This document shows positions 1 through 5,973 of a stretch of DNA of 11,579 nt, one piece after another; within the stretch, counting starts at the first letter, position 1; every line of letters starts with the position of its first letter. The stretch lies in assembly GCA_946540365.1 (NCBI GenBank), contig CAMNIH010000049.1, positions 1 to 11,579 on the forward strand, in the 5' to 3' direction. The DNA is from an uncultured Bacteroidales bacterium. GTDB taxonomy: Bacteria; Bacteroidota; Bacteroidia; Bacteroidales; P3. The position numbers were made by a program, and so were the translations under genes. The notes beneath the pieces are model-generated. The model made no database searches. It had not been told where the DNA came from and saw only the letters and a program-made list of their open reading frames with translations.

Positions 1-115
1 TGGCGTCGACGGCGTTGCTGATGAGCTCGCGCAGGAAAATCTCATGGTCCGAATAGAGGAACTTCTTGATTACCGGAAATATATTCTCGGTCTGAACGTT
101 CAATTTACCTTCCAT
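1..115 (-). CDS. htpG: Molecular chaperone HtpG (Hsp90), N-terminal fragment cut by window edge
   Basis: Only the first 38 codons are present, read from the ATG at 115 towards base 1. The peptide starts [15 protein letters not shown] and continues through [20 protein letters not shown], which is the highly conserved start of the Hsp90 ATP-binding (GHKL) domain; the E-L-I-S-N-A-x-D-A segment carries the catalytic Glu and the ATP-contacting Asn of the family. HtpG is a cytosolic, ATP-driven dimeric chaperone that works with DnaK on client proteins. The rest of the gene lies outside the window. The start is well fixed by family conservation and by a sigma-54 promoter whose predicted start point is about 30 bases upstream. 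The gene is divergent from the Cys/His-repeat protein at 352. Confidence 0.95.
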   Translation of the reverse strand, partial: MEGKLNVQTENIFPVIKKFLYSDHEIFLRELISNAVDA

Positions 116-155
116 AATCTATACTGTATTTTTATCTTTTCACTGACCATTCCCA

Positions 156-171
156 TGCAACTAACGTGCCA
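156..171 (-). promoter_or_regulatory. Sigma-54 (RpoN) promoter, -24/-12, for htpG
   Basis: The minus strand reads TGGCACG-TTAG-TTGCA. This matches the published sigma-54 consensus TGGCACG-N4-TTGCW at every defined base, including the invariant GG (-24) and GC (-12) with correct spacing. Counting 12 bases on from the GC puts transcription start near 145, about 30 bases before the htpG ATG at 115. The site lies in non-coding DNA and points at the gene. That sigma-54 drives this gene is an inference from the match and its placement; it would require an enhancer-binding activator. Confidence 0.75.
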
Positions 172-181
172 GCAAAAGTGC

Positions 182-200
182 GACTGCCATTTTGGCAGTC
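182..200. promoter_or_regulatory. 8-bp inverted repeat, candidate operator or enhancer site
   Basis: GACTGCCA and TGGCAGTC form perfect 8-bp arms around a TTT spacer. The repeat lies directly upstream of the htpG sigma-54 promoter, centred about 46 bases before the predicted start point, and upstream of the divergent gene at 352. It has no T-run on either side, so it does not look like a terminator. A dimeric regulator binding here is an inference; the symmetry and position fit a binding site for a sigma-54 activator, although such sites are usually further upstream. Confidence 0.45.
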
Positions 201-272
201 ACCCCGGACCACCCGACGGCGCCTGCGTGAGAAAAAAATCGACCTCGATGAGTCCAATCCACAAAAATTACG

Positions 273-280
273 TATCTTTG
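273..280 (+). promoter_or_regulatory. Bacteroidota-type -7 promoter element (TATCTTTG)
   Basis: TATCTTTG matches the Bacteroidota primary sigma factor -7 consensus TAnnTTTG. Start of transcription would be near 287, giving a leader of about 65 bases before the ATG at 352. The wider context CGTATCTTTGC is identical, over 11 bases, to the promoter proposed for the deoxynucleoside kinase run at 7459-7466. I see no convincing -33 TTTG box at the expected distance. Confidence 0.6.
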
Positions 281-351
281 CAGGGCATTCATGCATGAAA
301 CGTAGCAACAAACAACAGATTATCAAAAAGATAAACACAAACACCACAGCC

Positions 352-777
352 ATGAAAAAGCTGATATTTGTTTTGACACTCGTACTGTCAGGCGTGATGT
401 TCACCGCCTCCAACGTTGGCAATGCCGGATTGAAGAACTACCAATGCCGCAAATGCGCCCTGCTGGTGCGCTCCGAGAACGTGCCGCCGGCCATGGGTTG
501 CCGTGCCGACGAGGGCGGCCACCTCTGGCAGGAGTTGGGCCCCGTCGGAGCCATGAACTATCACTGCATGAAGTGCCGTGTCAATGTCGAGAGCCGGTGG
601 GAGCCCAACATGCAGGGCTGCCCCGCCAGCGGCAACCACCAGTGGAACAAGCTGGGCAAGATCGGCCCGCTGAATTTCCAGTGCCGCAAATGCGGTCTCA
701 CCGTGCGCACAGAGGACACCCCCAACCCCATCGGATGCCCCAACGGCGGCAACCACCAATGGTACAAATCGAAATAA
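352..777 (+). CDS. Small exported protein with three CX2C-X14-C-X5/6-H repeats, function unknown
   Basis: This gene of 141 aa is not one I can name. Residues 1-25 look like a Sec signal peptide: MKK, then a hydrophobic stretch, ending in GNA before the mature chain. The rest is three repeats about 40 residues apart. Their Cys/His sets are C32/C35/C50/H57, C72/C75/C90/H96 and C111/C114/C129/H135, each starting [YF]-x-C-x-K-C and ending H-x-W. CCCH sets of this kind usually bind zinc; in an exported protein they could instead form disulfides. An upstream in-frame extension to 166 is open, but the ATG at 352 is preferred because it gives the signal peptide and lies behind the promoter at 273. 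There is no clear ribosome binding site. A LuxR-type regulator follows 24 bases later and may share the transcript. The coding call is strong; zinc binding is an inference. Confidence 0.82.
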   Translation: MKKLIFVLTLVLSGVMFTASNVGNAGLKNYQCRKCALLVRSENVPPAMGCRADEGGHLWQELGPVGAMNYHCMKCRVNVESRWEPNMQGCPASGNHQWNKLGKIGPLNFQCRKCGLTVRTEDTPNPIGCPNGGNHQWYKSK

Positions 778-801
778 TCAACAACCAGGAAACACAAAAC
801 C

Positions 802-1521
802 ATGAACAAACAAAACAGCCTTGCGACTGATGCCGACGTCATAAAAAAGACAATCTTCGCCACTTCAGCCGCCTACTCCCGCTTGATCTACCAGACCTCC
901 TGCATTACGAACGTCAAAACACGACAATCCTGGGAGATACCGCATACCCAACTTGACGAGACAGCGCTCCAAAACCTCGCCAGCACCGACAACGACGACA
1001 TCGCGGCCAAGGTGGTGGAGAGCGAACACGCCCTCTATAAGGAAATTGTGGAGCAATGCTTTGCCGTCATGCCTACATTGAGTCCCGAAAGTCAGCGCAC
1101 CGTCACTTTCTCATTCAACATCCACTGGTTGCAGGACGGCGCCGAGGTACTCCTCACCCACCACGTCACACCCCTGCTGTTCGACGACGACGGGAAAGTG
1201 CTCTACGCACTGTCGCTGATGCAGCCGGCACTCAACCGCGAGGCAGGGAGTTTCTTCTACAGGGCCAACGGCAAACGCATGGAGTACGACTTCGTCACCC
1301 ATCAATGGACACCGCTGAATTCCGTCAACCTGAAGCTCACACAGAACGAACGGCAGATGCTGATCCTCTCGGCCCGAGGCTACACCCTCGACGAAATCAG
1401 CGTGATGCTGGGCCGCGCCACCGACACGGTGAAGCTCTACCGCCGCCGCGTGTTCGACAAGCTGCACGTGAACAATATCACCGAGGCGCTCTACGCCGCC
1501 ATGTGCCACCAGCTGATCTGA
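802..1521 (+). CDS. LuxR-type helix-turn-helix transcriptional regulator
   Basis: The protein has 239 aa. Residues about 178-234 are a LuxR/FixJ-type helix-turn-helix: LTxxERQML, then the paired helices around GYTLDEISVMLGRATDTVKLYRRRVFDKL and an NITEAL tail. Residues about 100-170 (hydrophobic beta-rich, with HHVTPLLFDDDGKVLYAL and an FFYR...MEYDF segment) resemble the PAS-like sensing region seen in Bacteroidota regulators of this type. There is no phosphoacceptor receiver domain, so it is not a classical response regulator. It starts 24 bases after the Cys/His-repeat gene and probably shares its transcript; an AGGA at 787-790 is a weak ribosome-binding match. Its stop is only 6 bases from the stop of the convergent mgtC-family gene. 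The target and signal are unknown. Confidence 0.85.
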   Translation: MNKQNSLATDADVIKKTIFATSAAYSRLIYQTSCITNVKTRQSWEIPHTQLDETALQNLASTDNDDIAAKVVESEHALYKEIVEQCFAVMPTLSPESQRTVTFSFNIHWLQDGAEVLLTHHVTPLLFDDDGKVLYALSLMQPALNREAGSFFYRANGKRMEYDFVTHQWTPLNSVNLKLTQNERQMLILSARGYTLDEISVMLGRATDTVKLYRRRVFDKLHVNNITEALYAAMCHQLI

Positions 1522-1527
1522 CCCTCG

Positions 1528-1983
1528 TCAGTCCTCGCCCTTGCCGAGTTTCTTCTTGATAAAGATTTCTATCGACTTCAAACCCCAGTTGATGCCGAGG
1601 ATCACAGCCACGGCGATCAGCGCCTCGCGCCACATGCCGTAGCCACACAGGCATCCCACAGCCGCCGAGCACCAGATGGTGGCCGCCGACGAAAGGCCGT
1701 GGATTGTGACGCCGTTCTTCATAATCACACCGGCACCCAGAAAGCCGATACCAGTGACCACCTGACTCAGCACTCGCAGGTTGTCGTTGTTGACCGGCCC
1801 GCCCGCAGCGACAGCACTCATGATGACACTCTCGCTGATGAGTATGAAAATACACGCCCCGACCGACACCAACGAGTTGGTGGTCAGGCCCGCCTGGCGT
1901 TGGCGTATCTCGCGTTGGGTTCCGATGATGATTCCTGCCAGCAGGGCGCAAGCCAGACGGAAGATGAAAATTTTAATGGGCAT
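1528..1983 (-). CDS. MgtC/SapB family inner membrane protein
   Basis: This 151-aa protein has about four hydrophobic segments (roughly 5-22, 36-58, 72-90 and 95-133). It carries the MgtC/SapB hallmarks: REIRQRQAGLTT near residues 24-35, GIGFLGAGVI at 78-87 and the GLSSAATIW motif at 96-104, where the family usually has GLTTAA. The C-terminal cytosolic domain of Salmonella MgtC is missing, so this is the short, membrane-only form. MgtC in pathogens helps growth in low magnesium and inhibits the F1Fo ATPase; short homologues in commensals are mostly uncharacterised, so I give no gene symbol. It is the last gene of the minus-strand run, 15 bases after rsmI, and ends 6 bases from the convergent regulator gene. 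That leaves no room for a separate terminator between them. Confidence 0.9.
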   Translation of the reverse strand: MPIKIFIFRLACALLAGIIIGTQREIRQRQAGLTTNSLVSVGACIFILISESVIMSAVAAGGPVNNDNLRVLSQVVTGIGFLGAGVIMKNGVTIHGLSSAATIWCSAAVGCLCGYGMWREALIAVAVILGINWGLKSIEIFIKKKLGKGED

Positions 1984-1998
1984 AATGGGGTTGATAGG

Positions 1999-2670
1999 TT
2001 AATTGGGGATGCCTGACAAGACGACGACAATCTCGCCTTTGACTTCTTTCTGGCTGAAGTGGGCGAGCACTTCAGCTATGGTGCCGCGGGCCGTTTCGGC
2101 GTGCAGCTTGCTGATCTCGCGGCTGACGCTGACCTCGCGTTCCGGCCCTACCACCTCGGCCAGCTGCTCCAGCAGCTTCACCAGCCGGTAGGGGCTTTCA
2201 TAGATAATCATCGTGCGCTCCTCGCCGGCCAGGGCCTGCAGGGCCGTCTGGCGCCCTTTCTTGTGGGGCAGGAAGCCCAGGAAGACGAAGCGGTCGCATG
2301 GCAGGCCGCTGTCGATCAGCGCCGGCACAAAGGCCGTGGCCCCCGGCAGACACTCCACCTCGACGCCGGCCTTGACAGCCTCGCGCACCAACAGAAAACC
2401 CGGATCGCTGATGCCCGGCGTGCCGGCATCGGTCACCACGGCCATCGTGGTGCCGCCCTTCAGGCGCTCCACCAGCGACGACACCGTCTGGTGCTCGTTG
2501 AAGATGTGGTAGCTCTGAAGCGGCGTCTCGATGCCGTAGTGCTGCAGCAACACCCGCGAGGTGCGCGTGTCCTCGGCCAGGATCAGGTCGACCGAACGGA
2601 GCACCTCGACGCCACGATAGGTCATGTCGCCGAGGTTCCCCACCGGGGTCGGTACTAAAAACAGTTTCAC
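1999..2670 (-). CDS. rsmI: 16S rRNA (cytidine1402-2'-O)-methyltransferase RsmI
   Basis: The protein has 223 aa and transfers a methyl group from SAM to the 2'-O of C1402 in the ribosomal P site. It has the tetrapyrrole-methylase-like fold motifs in order: VPTPVGNLGDMTYRG at 6-20, AEDTRTSRVLL at 33-43, TDAGTPGISDPG at 80-91, PGATAFVPALIDSGLP at 109-124 and GFLPHKKGR at 132-140. It is shorter than E. coli RsmI (about 286 aa) because the small C-terminal domain is absent, as is common in Bacteroidota. The start codon is GTG (2670-2668); it gives exactly the conserved N-terminus, and no in-frame ATG precedes the upstream stop. The leader is a heptamer-repeat array shared with the 3' side of the upstream yebC-family gene. 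The mgtC-family gene follows after 15 bases. Confidence 0.95.
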   Translation of the reverse strand: MKLFLVPTPVGNLGDMTYRGVEVLRSVDLILAEDTRTSRVLLQHYGIETPLQSYHIFNEHQTVSSLVERLKGGTTMAVVTDAGTPGISDPGFLLVREAVKAGVEVECLPGATAFVPALIDSGLPCDRFVFLGFLPHKKGRQTALQALAGEERTMIIYESPYRLVKLLEQLAEVVGPEREVSVSREISKLHAETARGTIAEVLAHFSQKEVKGEIVVVLSGIPN

Positions 2671-2676
2671 TGCTTT

Positions 2677-2820
2677 AGTTTTAAGTTTTAAGTTTTAAGC
2701 TGTGAGTTTTGAGTTTTGAGTTTTAAGTTTTGAGTTGTAAGTTTTAAGTGGCTGACGCACATAACCTGCGTAGCCACTTAAAACTTAAAACTCACAGCTC
2801 ACAGCTCACAGCTTAAAACC
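2677..2820. repeat. Array of 18 seven-base units in inverted arrangement, with central hairpin
   Basis: This region lies between the stop of the yebC-family gene (2828) and the rsmI start (2670). The left arm (2677-2753) is eleven uninterrupted heptamers in perfect phase: AGTTTTA x3, AGCTGTG, AGTTTTG x2, AGTTTTA, AGTTTTG, AGTTGTA, AGTTTTA, AGTGGCT. The right arm (2772-2820) is seven heptamers of the complementary kind: AGCCACT, TAAAACT x2, CACAGCT x3, TAAAACC. The arms meet in a 15-bp perfect stem (2739-2753 with 2772-2786), capped by an inner stem ACGCA/TGCGT around CATAACC. Every left-arm unit starts AGT or AGC. On the minus strand it would be the leader of rsmI or the spacer of a shared mRNA. 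It resembles the short tandemly repeated repetitive sequences known from cyanobacteria, but I cannot assign it to a described family. Confidence 0.85.
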
Positions 2821-2827
2821 CACAAGA

Positions 2828-3568
2828 TTACTCCTCCTCGAAGTCGTCGGGGATCTCCATGTCGTGGTAGACGTTGGTGACGTCCTCATCCTCCTCGAGG
2901 ATGTTGATGATCTTCATCACCTTGCGGATGGTCTCCTCGTCGACCTGACGGGTGGTGTTGGGAATGCGCTGCAGTTCGGCGCTCTCCACCTCGATACCCT
3001 TCTCTTCGAGCATCTTCACCATGTTGCCGAAGTCCTCATAGGCGGTGTAGAGGGTGAGGTAGTCGTCGTCGACCTCCATCTCCTCGAGGCCGCCGTCGAT
3101 GAGTTCCATCTCCAGTTCCTCGACATCCATCTCCGGCTTGCGGGGCACCACAAAGACACCCTTGCGGGTGAACAGGAAGGCCAGGCTGCCGTTGGTCTCC
3201 AGCGTGCCACCATTCTTGTTCATGATGCTCTTGACGTTGGCGACGGTGCGGTTGTTGTTGTCCGAGAGGGCCTCGATGAAGAGGGCGATACCGTGGTTGA
3301 CATGGCACTCGAAGGTGAGCTCCATCATCTGGGCGGCGTCCTTGTCGTTGGCCTTGTTGATGGTGCGCTGCAGGGTGTCCTTGGGCATGTTGCAGCCACG
3401 GGCATTCTGCACGAGCAGACGCAGACGGGGGTTGCTGTCGGGGTCGGGACCGCCCTCGCGCACGGCGATGGCGACCTGCTTCAAGATGTTGCTCCACTGT
3501 TTCGAGCGCTTGGCATCGGCTGCTCCTTTGGCTCTCTTAATCTTTGACCATTTGTTGTGTCCTGACAT
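2828..3568 (-). CDS. YebC/PmpR/TACO1 family protein
   Basis: The protein has 246 aa, the usual family length. It begins MSGHNKWSKIKRAKGAADAKRSK, the family signature, followed by the REGGPDPDSNPRLRLLVQNARGCNMPKDTLQRTINKA region and the two acidic C-terminal lobes (around DVEELEMELIDGGLEEMEVDDD and ILEEDEDVTNVYHDM). Members were long called DNA-binding regulators; mitochondrial TACO1 and some bacterial homologues act in translation, including of proline-rich stretches, so both roles should be kept open. I leave the symbol blank because YebC subtypes differ in function. It starts 39 AT-rich bases after the trmB stop (3569-3607), which hold no TAnnTTTG motif, so it may be read from the upstream run. 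The heptamer array follows its stop. Confidence 0.93.
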   Translation of the reverse strand: MSGHNKWSKIKRAKGAADAKRSKQWSNILKQVAIAVREGGPDPDSNPRLRLLVQNARGCNMPKDTLQRTINKANDKDAAQMMELTFECHVNHGIALFIEALSDNNNRTVANVKSIMNKNGGTLETNGSLAFLFTRKGVFVVPRKPEMDVEELEMELIDGGLEEMEVDDDYLTLYTAYEDFGNMVKMLEEKGIEVESAELQRIPNTTRQVDEETIRKVMKIINILEEDEDVTNVYHDMEIPDDFEEE

Positions 3569-3607
3569 AATGATGATTGTTTATTTGTTTATAATTGTAT
3601 TTATTGT

Positions 3608-4312
3608 TTATTGTTGTTTTGTTTTCCACTGAATGTACGTGATGGGCTTCCCTTCGGCCAGGAACATCCGCTCGTAGTAGGTCTGCGTCATTCTCGCCTC
3701 GGCGAGAATAGTGGGTAGTGGGTAGTTGGCAGTGGGTAGCACTTGATTGTCGTTGTACAGGTCGTCGGTGCTGGCCACAATCTCCACGTCGCGCTCCGGC
3801 AGCACCTCGTTGAGCGTGTAGTCGTACAGCTCCTGGCTGTCGGTCTTGAGGTGGAGGGTGCTCTGGGGCGCCAGGAAGCGGGCGTAGGTGTCGAGGAAGC
3901 GGGGCGCCGTCAGGCGCTTGTTGGGTTTCTTGGGCTGCGGGTCGCAGAAGGTGATCCACACCTCATCGACCTCGCCGGGCGCGAAGAAGCGGTCCACCAG
4001 CTCGATGCGGGTGCGGATGAAAGCCACATTGGGCAACGGCTCCTCGAGGGCGGTCTTGGCGCCACGCCACAGCCGCGCCCCCTTGATGTCGATCCCGATG
4101 TAGTTGCGCTCGGGGTGGATGCGGGCCAGGGCCAGCGTGTAGTCGCCCTTGCCGCAACCCAGCTCGAGGGTGACGGGATGGTCGTTGCCGAAATGCTCCG
4201 CCCAGCGGCCACGCAGGCCAAAGCCCTCGTGCTCCAACTGCTCGAACCCCACCTGGAACAGGTTGGGGAACGTCAGGTTCTCGGCGAAACGTTGCAGTTT
4301 GTGATGACCCAT
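3608..4312 (-). CDS. trmB: tRNA (guanine46-N7)-methyltransferase TrmB
   Basis: This 234-aa protein makes m7G46 in the variable loop of tRNA using SAM. It carries the SAM-binding motif ELGCGKGDYTLALA from residue 50, YIGIDIKGARLWRG at 71-84, and WITFCDPQPKKPNKRLTAPRFL at 119-140. The last is the Bacteroidota form of the PDPWPKKRH motif. The C-terminal TYYERMFLAEGKPITYIQW is the usual substrate-site end. Residues 191-207 (VLPTANYPLPTILAEAR) are unlike the family: they are encoded by a heptamer array and hairpin (3690-3737) and look like an in-frame insertion. The reading frame stays open much further upstream, into the SPOR gene, but the ATG at 4312 is chosen because it lies 7 bases after the SPOR gene stop and gives the conserved start. 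The methyltransferase core is intact, so the enzyme is probably active. Confidence 0.94.
   Translation of the reverse strand: MGHHKLQRFAENLTFPNLFQVGFEQLEHEGFGLRGRWAEHFGNDHPVTLELGCGKGDYTLALARIHPERNYIGIDIKGARLWRGAKTALEEPLPNVAFIRTRIELVDRFFAPGEVDEVWITFCDPQPKKPNKRLTAPRFLDTYARFLAPQSTLHLKTDSQELYDYTLNEVLPERDVEIVASTDDLYNDNQVLPTANYPLPTILAEARMTQTYYERMFLAEGKPITYIQWKTKQQ
3690..3737. repeat. In-frame repeat element inside trmB: hairpin plus four heptamers
   Basis: A 20-bp inverted repeat at 3690-3709 (9-bp arms ATTCTCGCC and GGCGAGAAT around TC) abuts four seven-base units at 3710-3737: AGTGGGT, AGTGGGT, AGTTGGC, AGTGGGT. Together they make 48 bases, exactly 16 codons, and are read in trmB as residues about 191-207, just before the conserved C-terminal TYYE motif. 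Units start AGT, like those of the array at 2677-2753. The element looks inserted without breaking the frame; whether it moved here or expanded in place cannot be told from one sequence. Confidence 0.7.
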
Positions 4313-4319
4313 AGCCCGA

Positions 4320-5963
4320 CTACCACTGTTTGATGGCAATATCGCCGTCGTACCAGCCCTTGATATGCTTGAACAGGGCCTCGGCCGCCGTGCGGTTCTT
4401 GGCGCTGCCCATGCTGACGTAGTACATGTTGTTCTTCTCGATGATATAGGCGTCGCTGCCCAGCTCGTGCAGGCGGGCTGTGAGGCGGGCGGCGGTGGCG
4501 CGGTCGATGTAGAAGCCAGCGATGATGTCGAATCCCTGGCGGCTCTCCTGCTCCATGTTGACGCGCACCGGAGCCTCCTCGGCCGTTGCCTGGGCTGGTT
4601 TAGGGGCCTGCTTGGCCGGGGCGGCAGCCACCGGGGCGGCGGTGCGGGACGCACCGGCGTCGGGCTCAAGGCCCAGCTCGCTCACCATCCGGTCGAGGAT
4701 GCCGTCGAGCGTGCGCATGTCGAGCAGCTCGGACTGCACCGTCACACGCTGGGCGGCGGCGAACTTCCGGCGCAGGTAGGGCTCGTTGTGGTTGTAGATA
4801 TAATCGTTGAAGGGGATGAAGCGCTGGATGGCGAACCGGTCGCCCATCAAGGTGGCCAGGCGCTCGTCGGCATACTGGCGCACGCGCTCCATCATCTGCC
4901 CGTGGGCACCGGCATAGTGGCGGTAGGCCAGGAAGCTGTAGATGTAGTCCTCCATGTAGCGGCAGAGTCGGCCGCTGTTCTGCTCGATGTCGCGGCGGTC
5001 GTACTGCAGCAGGTCGGTGTTGTAGCTGAGGTCGGTGGCGGCGGGCACACCGCCCACATGGTTGACCGTGGCGGCTATGGGGGCCTGCTCGTGGGCAGGC
5101 TTGTAGATCTTGAAATAGTAGTAGGCGGCACCGCCCAGCAGGAGCAGCAACAGCAGCACCAGCAGGATCCACCACGGGAAGCGGCGCTTCTTCTTCTCTT
5201 CCTTCTCGCCGGTCTGTCGGCCCGGGGCATTGTCCGGTTCGGCGAGGACGCCCTTGACCGCTTCCACCGGGTCGAGGGCGGTCAGCGCAGCCATCATCTC
5301 CTCCTCCGATTTGCGCTCGGCCTCCTGGCGGGCGGCTTCGGCGCGTTCGGCCTCCTGGCGCGCGGCCTCGGCGGCCTGGCGCTCGGCTTCCACGCGGGCG
5401 GCTTCGGCACGCTCGGCCTCCCGGCGCGCGGCCTCGGCGGCCTGGCGCTCGGCTTCCACGCGGGCGGCTTCGGCGCGCTCGGCCTCCAAGCGGGCGGCCT
5501 CGGCGGCACCGCCATCCTCGAACTGCGCGAAGGGATCGGCCTCGCCCTCGTGCGAGTAGGTGCGCACATGCTCCAGCGGCTTCTCGTCGCCGGTGGTGAG
5601 CACCACACCGGGCGTGGCGGCAAACGTGTAGCCGCCGCCGGCGCTGTAGTTGAGCATGCCCAGGTCGCCGAAGGCGTGGCTGCCGGTGCGCTGCAGCTTG
5701 TCTGTCAGCGCGTCGACATAGTTCTTCCACATCTGGCGGGCCACGTTCTCACCCACACATTCGCGCTGGGCCAGCGACTGGACGATGCTCTCGTCGCCCG
5801 AGGTGGCGTTGCTGAAGGTGAGGGTGCGGCGGGCGGGATAGTAGGTGCCCGTGGCCGGGTCGTGATAGGGGGGCTGCATCTCGCTGCCGAAGGTGCCCAT
5901 GCCGGGGAGCTCCACTTGCTTGCCCTGCTGCAGCAGTTCTACGATAAGGTCTGTTATATTCAT
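4320..5963 (-). CDS. HU-like domain, Ala/Glu coiled coil, single membrane segment and C-terminal SPOR domain
   Basis: The protein has 547 aa and several domains. Residues 1-about 115 match the Bacteroidota CCDC81-like HU domain pair (MNITDLIVELLQQGKQVELPGMGTF, then the FSNATSGDESIVQSLAQ and NYVDALTDKL helices). Residues 151-222 are an Ala/Glu/Arg coiled coil built from 22-residue repeats. KKKRR at 257-261 precedes one membrane helix at about 264-283, so the positive-inside rule puts the HU part in the cytoplasm and the C-terminus in the periplasm. The last 75 residues or so (QGFDIIAGFY...AYIIEKNNMYYVSMG) form a SPOR domain, a fold that binds denuded septal peptidoglycan. A role linking division-site wall to a cytoplasmic partner, perhaps DNA, is inferred. 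It starts 10 bases after the kdsB stop; trmB starts 7 bases after it ends. Confidence 0.9.
   Translation of the reverse strand: MNITDLIVELLQQGKQVELPGMGTFGSEMQPPYHDPATGTYYPARRTLTFSNATSGDESIVQSLAQRECVGENVARQMWKNYVDALTDKLQRTGSHAFGDLGMLNYSAGGGYTFAATPGVVLTTGDEKPLEHVRTYSHEGEADPFAQFEDGGAAEAARLEAERAEAARVEAERQAAEAARREAERAEAARVEAERQAAEAARQEAERAEAARQEAERKSEEEMMAALTALDPVEAVKGVLAEPDNAPGRQTGEKEEKKKRRFPWWILLVLLLLLLLGGAAYYYFKIYKPAHEQAPIAATVNHVGGVPAATDLSYNTDLLQYDRRDIEQNSGRLCRYMEDYIYSFLAYRHYAGAHGQMMERVRQYADERLATLMGDRFAIQRFIPFNDYIYNHNEPYLRRKFAAAQRVTVQSELLDMRTLDGILDRMVSELGLEPDAGASRTAAPVAAAPAKQAPKPAQATAEEAPVRVNMEQESRQGFDIIAGFYIDRATAARLTARLHELGSDAYIIEKNNMYYVSMGSAKNRTAAEALFKHIKGWYDGDIAIKQW
5335..5506. repeat. 66-bp tandem repeat inside the SPOR protein gene (about 2.6 copies)
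   Basis: Units run 5335-5400, 5401-5466 and a partial 5467-5506. The first two differ at only 3 of 66 positions. Each encodes 22 residues of the Ala/Glu/Arg coiled coil, so gain or loss of a unit keeps the frame. A degenerate partial unit lies just before 5335. The near identity at DNA level points to recent duplication and likely length differences between strains. Confidence 0.85.
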
Positions 5964-5973
5964 AATGTTCGTT

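Noticed and set aside
166..351. Upstream 62-residue extension of the Cys/His-repeat protein
   Set aside because: It would start before the promoter at 273, cover the sigma-54 site and the inverted repeat, and bury the signal peptide in the middle of the protein.
4313..4669. Longer TrmB with a start at 4669
   Set aside because: The extra part overlaps the end of the SPOR gene in another frame and is a low-complexity Ser/Pro/Arg sequence; the ATG at 4312 gives the family N-terminus.
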